This document shows positions 25,474 to 32,291 of a stretch of 32,291 nt of DNA, in pieces (the first letter of the stretch is position 1; the number at the start of each line of letters is the position of its first letter). Source of the DNA: DAINPP01 sp036743375 (lineage in GTDB: Bacteria; Thermotogota; Thermotogae; MWEM01). The DNA is taken from contig DAINPP010000034.1 of NCBI GenBank assembly GCA_036743375.1, positions 1 through 32,291 on the forward strand, written 5' to 3'. The notes beneath the pieces were generated by a model. That model did not search any database. It was not told the origin of the DNA and saw nothing but the letters and a program-made list of their open reading frames with translations. The translations under genes were made by a program, and so were the position numbers.

Positions 25474-26493
25474 TTACAATTCTGTCACGTTAAAAAAATC
25501 ATTTGCCTTTGGGAAACGGATTTTAATTGTCGTACCGCCTCCCGAGACGGATTCGGCGGTGAGTTTCAGATTTAACTTATCCGCCAGCTTTTTTGAAATA
25601 TACAGCCCAACACCGGTTGCGCTTGGATCCTGCCGGCCGTTATAACCTGTGAAGCCCTTGTTGAAGATTCTTCCGATGTCTTCAGGTCTTATGCCACAAC
25701 CGGTATCCGTAATGGAAAAGATATAATCGTGTGTCTCTTCCACATGCGAGAGGGTTATTCGACCCCCTTCATCCGTGTATTTCAACGCGTTTGAAATGAT
25801 CTGATAAACGATGAAATGCAGCCACTTTTTATCCGTGCTGACCATCAGCCGGTCATCGCTTATCTCTATGGCGATCTTTTTTCGGATGAAGAGCTGAGCG
25901 GTTGACTTGATGACATCCTTCGCAGTTCTGTACACATCCGTCTTCTCGATAAAATAATCCTGATTGAATGAATCCAATTTCGAATAATACAAGGCCCGGT
26001 CCACATTTTCGGAGATCCTCTTCAGCTCCTCCGTAATGGATTCTGAGACCTCCTCCGGGATACTCCCCTCCTTTTCCGCGATGAGAGCGATAACGGAAAT
26101 AGGCGTCTTGATTTCGTGAACCCATTTTTCGATGAATTCGGAATATTCCTTCTTCTCCAGTTTCAGCAGGGTCTTTTCGTTTTCCACCTTCTCATAAGCC
26201 TGCTTCAGAAAATCGAAATAGATCCTGTGTTCATTGTCTAAGGATTTGGATAATTTGTGGAATGGATTGATCTCCTGCTCGGAAATCCCCTTCAACATGG
26301 AGCGGATTCTCAGAAAATCGACCAGGATGTAGATCACGACAATCAGAAGGGCGAATAAATTGACGTACTGAATGTTGGATCTTGATATGGTAGTTAAGGG
26401 ATCGAGATAGAACACGGCGTCTATAAAACCCATTATCAGTATAAAACAGAAGATGAAATACCTTTTATCGATTAGATACTTGAAAAAACTCAT
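25474..26493 (-). CDS. BceS-type intramembrane-sensing histidine kinase
   Basis: A 339-residue sensor kinase. Two membrane helices (about 11-30 and 43-61) are joined by only about 12 residues, so there is no outer sensor domain. A cytoplasmic linker precedes the phosphoacceptor His126 in EKWVHEIKTP. The ATPase domain has the N-box IVYQIISNALKYT, G1 DTGCGIRPEDIG and G2 ATGVGLYISKKLADKLN. This short-loop class takes its signal from the partner ABC permease. It overlaps the response regulator by 4 nt and shares the module with the downstream ATPase and permease, so a peptide-antibiotic stress role is likely. Confidence 0.9.
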   Translation of the reverse strand: MSFFKYLIDKRYFIFCFILIMGFIDAVFYLDPLTTISRSNIQYVNLFALLIVVIYILVDFLRIRSMLKGISEQEINPFHKLSKSLDNEHRIYFDFLKQAYEKVENEKTLLKLEKKEYSEFIEKWVHEIKTPISVIALIAEKEGSIPEEVSESITEELKRISENVDRALYYSKLDSFNQDYFIEKTDVYRTAKDVIKSTAQLFIRKKIAIEISDDRLMVSTDKKWLHFIVYQIISNALKYTDEGGRITLSHVEETHDYIFSITDTGCGIRPEDIGRIFNKGFTGYNGRQDPSATGVGLYISKKLADKLNLKLTAESVSGGGTTIKIRFPKANDFFNVTEL

Positions 26494-27164
26494 CTGATCA
26501 CGTATCCCTTCCCCTTAACGGTGTGGATGAACTCCGTCAAGCCCTCATCCTCAAGTTTCTTTCTCAGTCGGTTGATGTTGACGGTCAAGGTGTTGTCGTC
26601 CACAAAACTCTCATCATCCCAGAGTCGCTTGATGATCTTCTCACGGCTCACGATCCTTTCAAAATTCTCGAACAGGATGGAGAGAATACCGAATTCGTTG
26701 GCGGTCAATGCGACTTCAACACCGTTGAACAGCAACTTTCTCGCGTTGAGATCGAGGATTTTCCCACCCTTTTCCATGATGGAAAGCGTTTTATCCGTAT
26801 ACGCATAGGCCCTTCGAATGAGTGTCATGATCTTTGTCGTCAGGATTTCCATGGAGAATGGTTTCTGAACAAAATCATCTCCTCCCATGTTCAACGCCAT
26901 GATGATATCCATGTTTGAATTCCGTGAGGATAAAAAGAGTATCGGTATCTTAGAAACCTTTCTGATCTCACTGCACCAGTAAAAGCCGTCAAATTTGGGA
27001 AGGTTGATATCGAGGAGGATCAGATGAGGTTCATAGGCCTCTATTTCAGACATAATTCTGTCAAACGAATTACAGACCTGTGTGACTAAATCGTATTTTT
27101 TCAGATGTTCTGAAATCAACTGTGAAATTTTATGATCATCTTCTATGATAAAAATCTTGTACAT
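26490..27164 (-). CDS. OmpR-family response regulator (BceR type)
   Basis: A 224-residue regulator. The receiver domain (about 1-115) has the acidic pocket EDD (8-10), the phosphoacceptor Asp52 in LLDINLPKFDG and Lys101 in VQKPFS. The winged-helix DNA-binding domain (about 130-224) contains LTANEFGILSILF, RLWDDESFVDDNTLTVNINR and the terminal VKGKGYVIR. The start at ATG 27164 follows AGGTGG. It overlaps the kinase by an ATGA and presumably activates the downstream ABC genes. Its own promoter is well formed. Confidence 0.92.
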   Translation of the reverse strand: MYKIFIIEDDHKISQLISEHLKKYDLVTQVCNSFDRIMSEIEAYEPHLILLDINLPKFDGFYWCSEIRKVSKIPILFLSSRNSNMDIIMALNMGGDDFVQKPFSMEILTTKIMTLIRRAYAYTDKTLSIMEKGGKILDLNARKLLFNGVEVALTANEFGILSILFENFERIVSREKIIKRLWDDESFVDDNTLTVNINRLRKKLEDEGLTEFIHTVKGKGYVIR

Positions 27165-27196
27165 ATCACCACCTGGTTTAAAAAAAATTCTTAGTG

Positions 27197-27224
27197 ATTA
27201 TACACCAGACCGGATAATTCCCAA
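27197..27224 (-). promoter_or_regulatory. Promoter of the Bce-type two-component genes
   Basis: On the minus strand TTGGGA (27219-27224) and a perfect TATAAT (27197-27202) are spaced by 16 nt. The predicted leader to the response-regulator ATG is about 26 nt. It is divergent to the hybrid-kinase promoter, 60 nt away. Confidence 0.6.
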
Positions 27225-27261
27225 ATGATTAATATTATGCATCCATTCCATGTTTTATTGT

Positions 27262-27267
27262 ATAATA
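27262..27267 (+). promoter_or_regulatory. -10 box of the hybrid-kinase operon
   Basis: A perfect TATAAT lies 27 nt before the ATG at 27295 and would give a leader of about 20 nt carrying the GGAGG. No good -35 is present at 16-18 nt, so the promoter may be weak or activator-dependent. Confidence 0.4.
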
Positions 27268-27294
27268 CTTCATGTGGAATTGTGGAGGTTTAAT

Positions 27295-30135
27295 ATGAAG
27301 AAAACCCTGATTCTAATGACAATACTCTTGTTTTCCCTCTTAATAGAATCTTTCGGTGGAGAAAAAATGATCATAGGTTCTGAGGAGAATTATTATCCCT
27401 TCTCATACATGACAAATTCCTTAGTGGCAAAGGGGTTCAATTTTGAGCTGACGAATGCGATTGCCAAAGTGGTGGACTTGGATGTGGAATTTGTTTACAA
27501 GCCCTTTTCCGAATTAAAGGCCATGCTTGAGAATGAGGAGATTGATGCCATCGTCGGTATGTATTTTTCCGAAGAAAGACAAAAACAATTCGATTTTACA
27601 CAGTACTTCATGATCGTCAACCACTCGATCTTCAGAAATTCCGGGATGCCTGAAGTAGACTCCATAAAAAATCTAAAGGATAAAAAAGTCATCGTCATGA
27701 AGTCGGATATTGCCCATGATTATCTGATAGAGAATGCCATAACGGAGGATATTACAACGGTGAGAACGGAAAAAGAAGCCTTGTTGCTTATGTCCGAAGG
27801 GTTCGAAGGGTATACCATACTGGCCGAATATCCCGGACTTTACTGGTTAAAGGAATTGAATGCGGGAAACATCTCACTGACTGGTGATAAGCTCTTCTCC
27901 TCAAAATATTGCTATGCGGTAAAAAAAGGGAATTCTGAACCCCTTGGCAAATTGAATGAAGGACTGAGCATCGTCATGAACAACGGGGCCTTCGATGATA
28001 TTTACAAGGACTGGATGGGAAGATATATCCTGAGTGATGAGTGTTATCAAAAAGATCCCCTCGAAACCTTATTGATCTGGATAATCCCCGTGATTATCAT
28101 CATACCCGTCTTCATATTCTTCCTTCTTTTCCTCAGAAGAAAGATTCGGAACAGAACCGATGAGCTGACCGGTGAGATAAAGGAAAGAGAAAAGGCGGAA
28201 AGACTGCTTGAGGAACAGAACAGACACTTGAATTCGATTCTGGACAATTCCATCAATTACGGGATATACAGGACTCAAACGGATAAATCCTATTCAAAGA
28301 CGGATGTCGTCCTGGTGAGCCCGTCGATTGTGGATATCACAGGTATAAATGAGGAGGATCTGCATCACTTTGAAAAATGGTTTGATTTCATCTATCCCGA
28401 AGACCTCCCAAGAGTGATAGAGGCCAATCAAAGGGGCTATTTCGCCCCCTTCAGATTTAACGAAGTCTTCAGAGTTGTTCACAGGGAAAAAGGGATCCGA
28501 TGGCTGAGTATCTCTTCAAACGGTATTCCGTTTGAAGATGATCCCGAAAAGATAGAATATGCCAATGGGATGATTATAGATATTACCGAACAGAAAAAGG
28601 CTGAAAATGAATTACTGGAAAGCCGAGAGCGGTTTAAGGCCTTGTTTGACAACAGTATGAATGCCATCCTGATCAGTGATGATGAGGGAAATTACACCTC
28701 TGTGAATCCGGCGGCCGTGGAATTATTCGGGTATTCATGTGAAGAATTTGAAACGATGAATGTCAGCGATATCAAGAATGCCTCACTCTATACACCGTAT
28801 AAAAATTATCATGAACACCTGAAAGAGGGAAAATCTTCCGGCGAATTGTTTTTTATCGACAAGTACGGAAACAAAAAGATAGCCAATTATCATTCAGTCA
28901 GAATCATGAAGAATTTTACGGTAACCATTATGACAGAAATAACGGAGAGGGTAAAAAATGAGATGGAATTGAAAGAGGCCCTGAATCTCGCAGAAAATGC
29001 CAATAAGGCAAAATCCGAATTTCTGGCCAATATGAGTCATGAAATCCGGACGCCGATGAACGGGATCATAGGTTTTTCAGAAATCCTGCTGAATCAGGAT
29101 TTGGATGAGCAGGAAAAAAAATATGTGGAGTATATCCTGACTTCTGCAAGAAACCTGCTGTTTATCATCAATGACATCCTTGATTTTTCCAAAATAGAAT
29201 CGGGTTCGGTACAGATAGAGATGCAGAAAACGGAGATACGAAGAATAGTTTATGACGTTGTCAATTTACTGAAGGCGTACAATAAGAATGAAAATGTCCA
29301 GCTGATCGAATCGATCGATGAGGATATTCCGGAATTTATCCTCACCGATTCCGTTAAACTGAATCAGATCCTGTCCAATTTACTCAGTAATGCCTTAAAA
29401 TTCACGGAATCCGGTGAAGTACACATCAACCTCCGATTGATCGAAGACCTGGAAAATACCTGTCAGATCAAATTTGAGGTGACGGACACCGGGATAGGGA
29501 TTGAAAAAAAGAAATTAAAAGAGATCATGAAGGCCTTTACGCAGGCGGATTCTACCATCACTCGGAAATACGGGGGAACAGGACTCGGGCTCAGCATAAC
29601 GAACAGCCTCGTGGAACTTATGAACGGTCAACTCGATGTCTTCAGTGAAATGGGGCGAGGCAGTTCTTTTTCCTTTATTCTTGAATTCGAGAAGTGTATG
29701 ATACAGGAGAAGGAGAGATCCACAGGGGATGAAAACACGGGCAGTCTGTCAACCGATAAGGAGTACCTCTTCCTCATAGCGGAGGACAACATCATCAACC
29801 GCGCATTGGCAAGAACGCTTATCTCGAATTTTTATCCCAACAGCCGGGTAGTAGAAGCGGAAGACGGGAGAGCGTGTGTTGAACTCTATAAAAAAAGTAA
29901 CCCGGATATTATTCTGATGGATTTGCATATGCCCAAACTGGATGGGATTAAAGCGGCCAGAATGATAAGAATTGTAGAAAATGGAAAGAAAAGAGTACCT
30001 ATCATAGGTCTCACAGCTGATATTAAGCCGGAAAAAAGAAAATTAGCCCTTGAAAACGGGATGGATGAACTGTTGACCAAACCGTTGGAAATAGAAAGCC
30101 TGAATCAATTTATCTCAAAATATCTCCATACCTGA
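27295..30135 (+). CDS. BvgS-like hybrid sensor kinase: SBP_bac_3, two PAS, kinase, receiver
   Basis: A 946-residue inner-membrane hybrid kinase. In order: signal peptide (about 1-22), one family-3 solute-binding domain (about 24-245), membrane helix (about 258-280), short coiled coil (about 288-312), PAS (about 312-435), PAS (about 443-552), and a phosphoacceptor domain with His582 in NMSHEIRTPMNGI. An ATPase domain follows (N-box NLLSNALKF, DTGIGIE, GGTGLGLSI), then a receiver (about 826-944) with EDN, Asp876 and Lys929. There is no Hpt domain, so phosphate must pass to a separate partner. ATG 27295 lies 6 nt after GGAGG. The ligand is probably an amino acid or another small polar solute, from the domain class. 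The gene precedes an HD-GYP gene by 47 nt. Confidence 0.93.
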   Translation: MKKTLILMTILLFSLLIESFGGEKMIIGSEENYYPFSYMTNSLVAKGFNFELTNAIAKVVDLDVEFVYKPFSELKAMLENEEIDAIVGMYFSEERQKQFDFTQYFMIVNHSIFRNSGMPEVDSIKNLKDKKVIVMKSDIAHDYLIENAITEDITTVRTEKEALLLMSEGFEGYTILAEYPGLYWLKELNAGNISLTGDKLFSSKYCYAVKKGNSEPLGKLNEGLSIVMNNGAFDDIYKDWMGRYILSDECYQKDPLETLLIWIIPVIIIIPVFIFFLLFLRRKIRNRTDELTGEIKEREKAERLLEEQNRHLNSILDNSINYGIYRTQTDKSYSKTDVVLVSPSIVDITGINEEDLHHFEKWFDFIYPEDLPRVIEANQRGYFAPFRFNEVFRVVHREKGIRWLSISSNGIPFEDDPEKIEYANGMIIDITEQKKAENELLESRERFKALFDNSMNAILISDDEGNYTSVNPAAVELFGYSCEEFETMNVSDIKNASLYTPYKNYHEHLKEGKSSGELFFIDKYGNKKIANYHSVRIMKNFTVTIMTEITERVKNEMELKEALNLAENANKAKSEFLANMSHEIRTPMNGIIGFSEILLNQDLDEQEKKYVEYILTSARNLLFIINDILDFSKIESGSVQIEMQKTEIRRIVYDVVNLLKAYNKNENVQLIESIDEDIPEFILTDSVKLNQILSNLLSNALKFTESGEVHINLRLIEDLENTCQIKFEVTDTGIGIEKKKLKEIMKAFTQADSTITRKYGGTGLGLSITNSLVELMNGQLDVFSEMGRGSSFSFILEFEKCMIQEKERSTGDENTGSLSTDKEYLFLIAEDNIINRALARTLISNFYPNSRVVEAEDGRACVELYKKSNPDIILMDLHMPKLDGIKAARMIRIVENGKKRVPIIGLTADIKPEKRKLALENGMDELLTKPLEIESLNQFISKYLHT

Positions 30136-30182
30136 CGGATGAACAGAAAAGCCAAAAAAATTATATACAGCAGGTGGTCAAT

Positions 30183-31979
30183 GTGAAAGAATCTACAATA
30201 AGAAAGAGTTATAAAATAACATCCCTCATTTCATTAGTCGTTTTGGTTATCGTCAGTATTCTTTTGATCTACTACTTTACCGAATTGAAGAAAAATGAAC
30301 ACTTAAACGAGAAGATCGGTAATGCAACCCGGATAGTCAATACGATGGTCAGTTCGTTGAATTCGTTGAAAGTGATGGCCGCGGAGAACGCTTACGGCTC
30401 TTATGAAGAATATGCCAAATCACCGGATGTTTCTCTCGAAATAGCCCGTTTTGAAGATGAGATCAAGCGATTCCTCGATGAGTTGAACGAGTTTGATTTT
30501 GGTTATCAATATCAGACAATCGGTGATTTTCCGAAACGCCTCTTTGAGACTGGTGATGAAAGAAAATACATCACTGAGATCGGTGATATGGCGAGGGAGA
30601 TTAATACTTATCTGACCATAGAAAATAAAACAATTCACGCGATCTCCTTCTTTATCACCCTGAGCAGTTTTATTTTACTGATTCTCATCATCGTGATCCT
30701 CATCATCTCGTTTTATTTTCAGGAGAATCATTTTAAAATTGTTCAAAAGACCCTTAAAAACATGAATATGCTCATGGATGGAAAATCCCTGGAACTGATA
30801 GCCGACAGCTCACATGATTCGGAACTCTTTAAAAGCCTGAAGGAAATCGAGAAAAAGATACAGTTTCAGAATCAGCTTCTCGAATACGATTCATTCGGTA
30901 CACTTGAAACCTTGTTACCCGAAATGTATCCGATTTTGAAAAAACAGCTCGATATGCAGCGGATGGCGGTTGCCTTCGTGGATAATAACGAAAATGTCAT
31001 TGCGGAAACACTGATATCCGATAAAGACAAAATAGTCCTCAAAGCGGGATTTAAGGAGCCTATTTCCAAAACAACACTTGGAAAACTGAAAACGGAAGAC
31101 GATATCAGAATCATCAATGATTTACCGGCCCATTATAAAAATGTAAACCAGTCAAAGGCGACAAAACGGATCCTGAATGAAGGTTTTTTATCGAGTATAA
31201 CCGCCCCAATCTACACAGAGAGAGGGTTACTCGGGTTCCTGTTCATCAACAATGTGAAACGGAATGCCTATGATGAAGTGGATGCACAAATTGTCAGACA
31301 ATTTACCAAAATATTAAAAAGTGAGATCTACAACTCTTATCTGATGCAGGAACTCGTCGCCAAGACATCGGAGGCATTTGCCGATCTTGTAGAAAAAAAG
31401 GATAACGAAACGGGCAATCACCTGATCAGGGTGGCCAGTTACTCGAAGATGATCGCCGAGAAGATGATGATTAATGACAAGCGTATCACACCGAAAATGA
31501 TAAGGGAGATTCTCTGGTTTGCCCCATTGCATGATATCGGCAAGGTGGGAATTCCGGATAACATCCTCCTTAAGCCTGGGAAACTGACAGATGTTGAATT
31601 TGAAGAGATGAAAAAACATGTCGATATCGGTATGCAGGTCATCCATAAGATGAATCAGACCTTGTTTAACAGCACGAATATCCATTTTCTCGATGTCTGT
31701 CTTGAAATTATTGCGGAACATCATGAAAAATGGAATGGAAAAGGGTACCCCAAAGGCTTGAAAGGGGAAGAGATATCTATCCCGGGAAGAATCATAGCCG
31801 TTGCAGATGTATTTGATGCACTGATCAGTAAAAGGGTTTATAAAGCGGCATTTTCTGTCGATAATGCCTTTGAGATCATACAAAACGGAAGAGGCGAACA
31901 TTTCTGTCCCGAGGTTGTGGATGCTTTCCTCTCGGACAAACAGGATATTTTCAGGATCATAGAAAAATATAAAGACTGA
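30183..31979 (+). CDS. Membrane GAF/HD-GYP protein, predicted cyclic-di-GMP phosphodiesterase
   Basis: A 598-residue protein. A first membrane helix (about 13-32), a helical outer domain of about 120 residues and a second helix (about 155-178) precede a cytoplasmic linker. A GAF-like domain (about 236-380) and an HD-GYP domain (about 392-596) follow. The catalytic motif is LHDIGKVGIPD (His450, Asp451), with EHHEKWNGKGYP carrying the GYP triplet at 521-523, so the site looks complete. It should hydrolyse cyclic-di-GMP. I choose GTG 30183, 5 nt after AGGTGG; GTG 30174 would overlap that ribosome site. It lies 47 nt after the hybrid kinase without a terminator, so the two are probably co-transcribed and act in one pathway. 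Confidence 0.92.
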   Translation: MKESTIRKSYKITSLISLVVLVIVSILLIYYFTELKKNEHLNEKIGNATRIVNTMVSSLNSLKVMAAENAYGSYEEYAKSPDVSLEIARFEDEIKRFLDELNEFDFGYQYQTIGDFPKRLFETGDERKYITEIGDMAREINTYLTIENKTIHAISFFITLSSFILLILIIVILIISFYFQENHFKIVQKTLKNMNMLMDGKSLELIADSSHDSELFKSLKEIEKKIQFQNQLLEYDSFGTLETLLPEMYPILKKQLDMQRMAVAFVDNNENVIAETLISDKDKIVLKAGFKEPISKTTLGKLKTEDDIRIINDLPAHYKNVNQSKATKRILNEGFLSSITAPIYTERGLLGFLFINNVKRNAYDEVDAQIVRQFTKILKSEIYNSYLMQELVAKTSEAFADLVEKKDNETGNHLIRVASYSKMIAEKMMINDKRITPKMIREILWFAPLHDIGKVGIPDNILLKPGKLTDVEFEEMKKHVDIGMQVIHKMNQTLFNSTNIHFLDVCLEIIAEHHEKWNGKGYPKGLKGEEISIPGRIIAVADVFDALISKRVYKAAFSVDNAFEIIQNGRGEHFCPEVVDAFLSDKQDIFRIIEKYKD

Positions 31980-32285
31980 GAAAGAGACAGATAAAGTAAT
32001 CTTTTTAAGCCCTTAACGAGTCTGATGAGACGTCTTGGAAAAAGGACTGTATTAAGAATTAAAGGGTAAACAAAATCAAGAGTGGAATAAAGATTGATAT
32101 TTTACTATAAATTAAATGAAAAGTTTTCTGCAATAATGTGATTTATGATTAATTTATCCGTTTAGTGGTAGAATAGTGAGGAGATTGGCGTTTATATGGC
32201 GATGATGACCGATTTATTTTACCCTATGCGGAATAAAGTAATTTATTATAAATATTAAAACACAAAATTTTTGGAGGTGTATGTA
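31980..32285 (+). other. Intergenic region/leader, 306 bp, no gene seen
   Basis: The first 30 nt hold only a weak hairpin (AAAG/CTTT followed by TT near 31994-32005), not a convincing terminator. Between 32010 and 32066 nested complementary segments occur: CCCTTAA (32010-32016) with TTAAAGGG (32059-32066), AGTCT (32019-32023) with GGACT (32044-32048), or alternatively GTCT with AGAC. I can match this to no known riboswitch. The rest is A+T-rich, with an extended -10 box at 32166-32174 and a Shine-Dalgarno GGAGG at 32273-32277 for the next gene. No open frame of credible length is present. Confidence 0.5.
32166..32174 (+). promoter_or_regulatory. Possible extended -10 promoter of the last gene
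   Basis: TGGTAGAAT fits an extended -10 (TGn plus TAGAAT at 32169-32174). It would give a leader of about 105 nt to the ATG at 32286. No consensus -35 is visible. Confidence 0.35.
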
Positions 32286-32291
32286 ATGAAA
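32286..32291 (+). CDS. Start of a further plus-strand gene, cut by the window edge
   Basis: Only ATG AAA is inside the window. The start is supported by GGAGG (32273-32277) 8 nt ahead of the ATG; an ATG at 32281 is followed at once by a stop. The first residues, Met-Lys, would suit a signal peptide, but nothing more can be said. Confidence 0.55.

Noticed and set aside
31314..31901. Antisense reading frame of 195 codons opposite the HD-GYP domain
   Set aside because: It mirrors a clearly conserved HD-GYP domain, has no credible start context and resembles no protein family.
32017..32044. Hammerhead-ribozyme-like CTGATGA followed by GGAAA
   Set aside because: The bases between the two core motifs cannot form a proper stem II with a loop, and no matching stem I/III or cleavage site is visible.

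Overview
The window (about 42% GC by eye, with A+T-rich intergenic gaps) looks like a mesophilic, anaerobic, diderm bacterium. The best guess is a relative of mesophilic Thermotogota (Kosmotoga/Mesotoga type). This rests mainly on an Ompα-like protein (signal peptide, one SLH-like domain, long coiled coil, C-terminal membrane helix) next to an eight-repeat PEGA protein and a SurA/PrsA-type PPIase, and on sugar-binding and PPIase precursors that have signal peptides but no lipobox. Spirochaetota or a Firmicutes-related diderm cannot be excluded without database searches. Several genes appear to start with TTG or GTG behind strong Shine-Dalgarno sites.

Layout. (1) 1-2801, minus strand: two translationally coupled ABC-exporter half-transporters, the second cut by the window edge, behind a strong sigma70-like promoter. 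(2) 3039-9351, plus strand: an alpha-galactoside uptake and hydrolysis operon. It encodes a periplasmic binding protein, two MalF/MalG-type permeases, a GH36 alpha-galactosidase and a LacI-family regulator. Its promoter -10 box lies inside a perfect 24-bp inverted repeat, the obvious candidate operator. A hairpin after the binding-protein gene probably lowers expression of the permeases. No transport ATPase is encoded. (3) 9414-10112, minus: a GNAT acetyltransferase. (4) 10180-21849, minus: ten closely packed genes, transcribed in the order arcA, B12-binding/radical SAM protein, hisS, a two-TM protein, a one-TM protein, the PEGA-repeat protein, the SLH/coiled-coil protein, queA, a multi-TM protein and the secreted PPIase, ending in a terminator. 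Housekeeping genes flank a core of envelope genes. (5) 21940-22578, minus: scpB. (6) 22714-27164, minus: a complete Bce-type peptide-sensing and resistance module (response regulator, short-sensor kinase, ATPase, FtsX-like permease). (7) 27295-31979, plus: a BvgS-like hybrid kinase with a periplasmic solute-binding domain, followed by a membrane GAF/HD-GYP protein, suggesting solute sensing linked to cyclic-di-GMP breakdown. (8) The window ends two codons into a further plus-strand gene behind a leader of about 300 nt.

The most interesting signals are the promoter-embedded operator palindrome, the envelope block with its eight PEGA repeats and two unassigned membrane proteins, and the hybrid-kinase/HD-GYP pair. 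I saw no tRNA, rRNA, CRISPR array, insertion sequence or phage gene.
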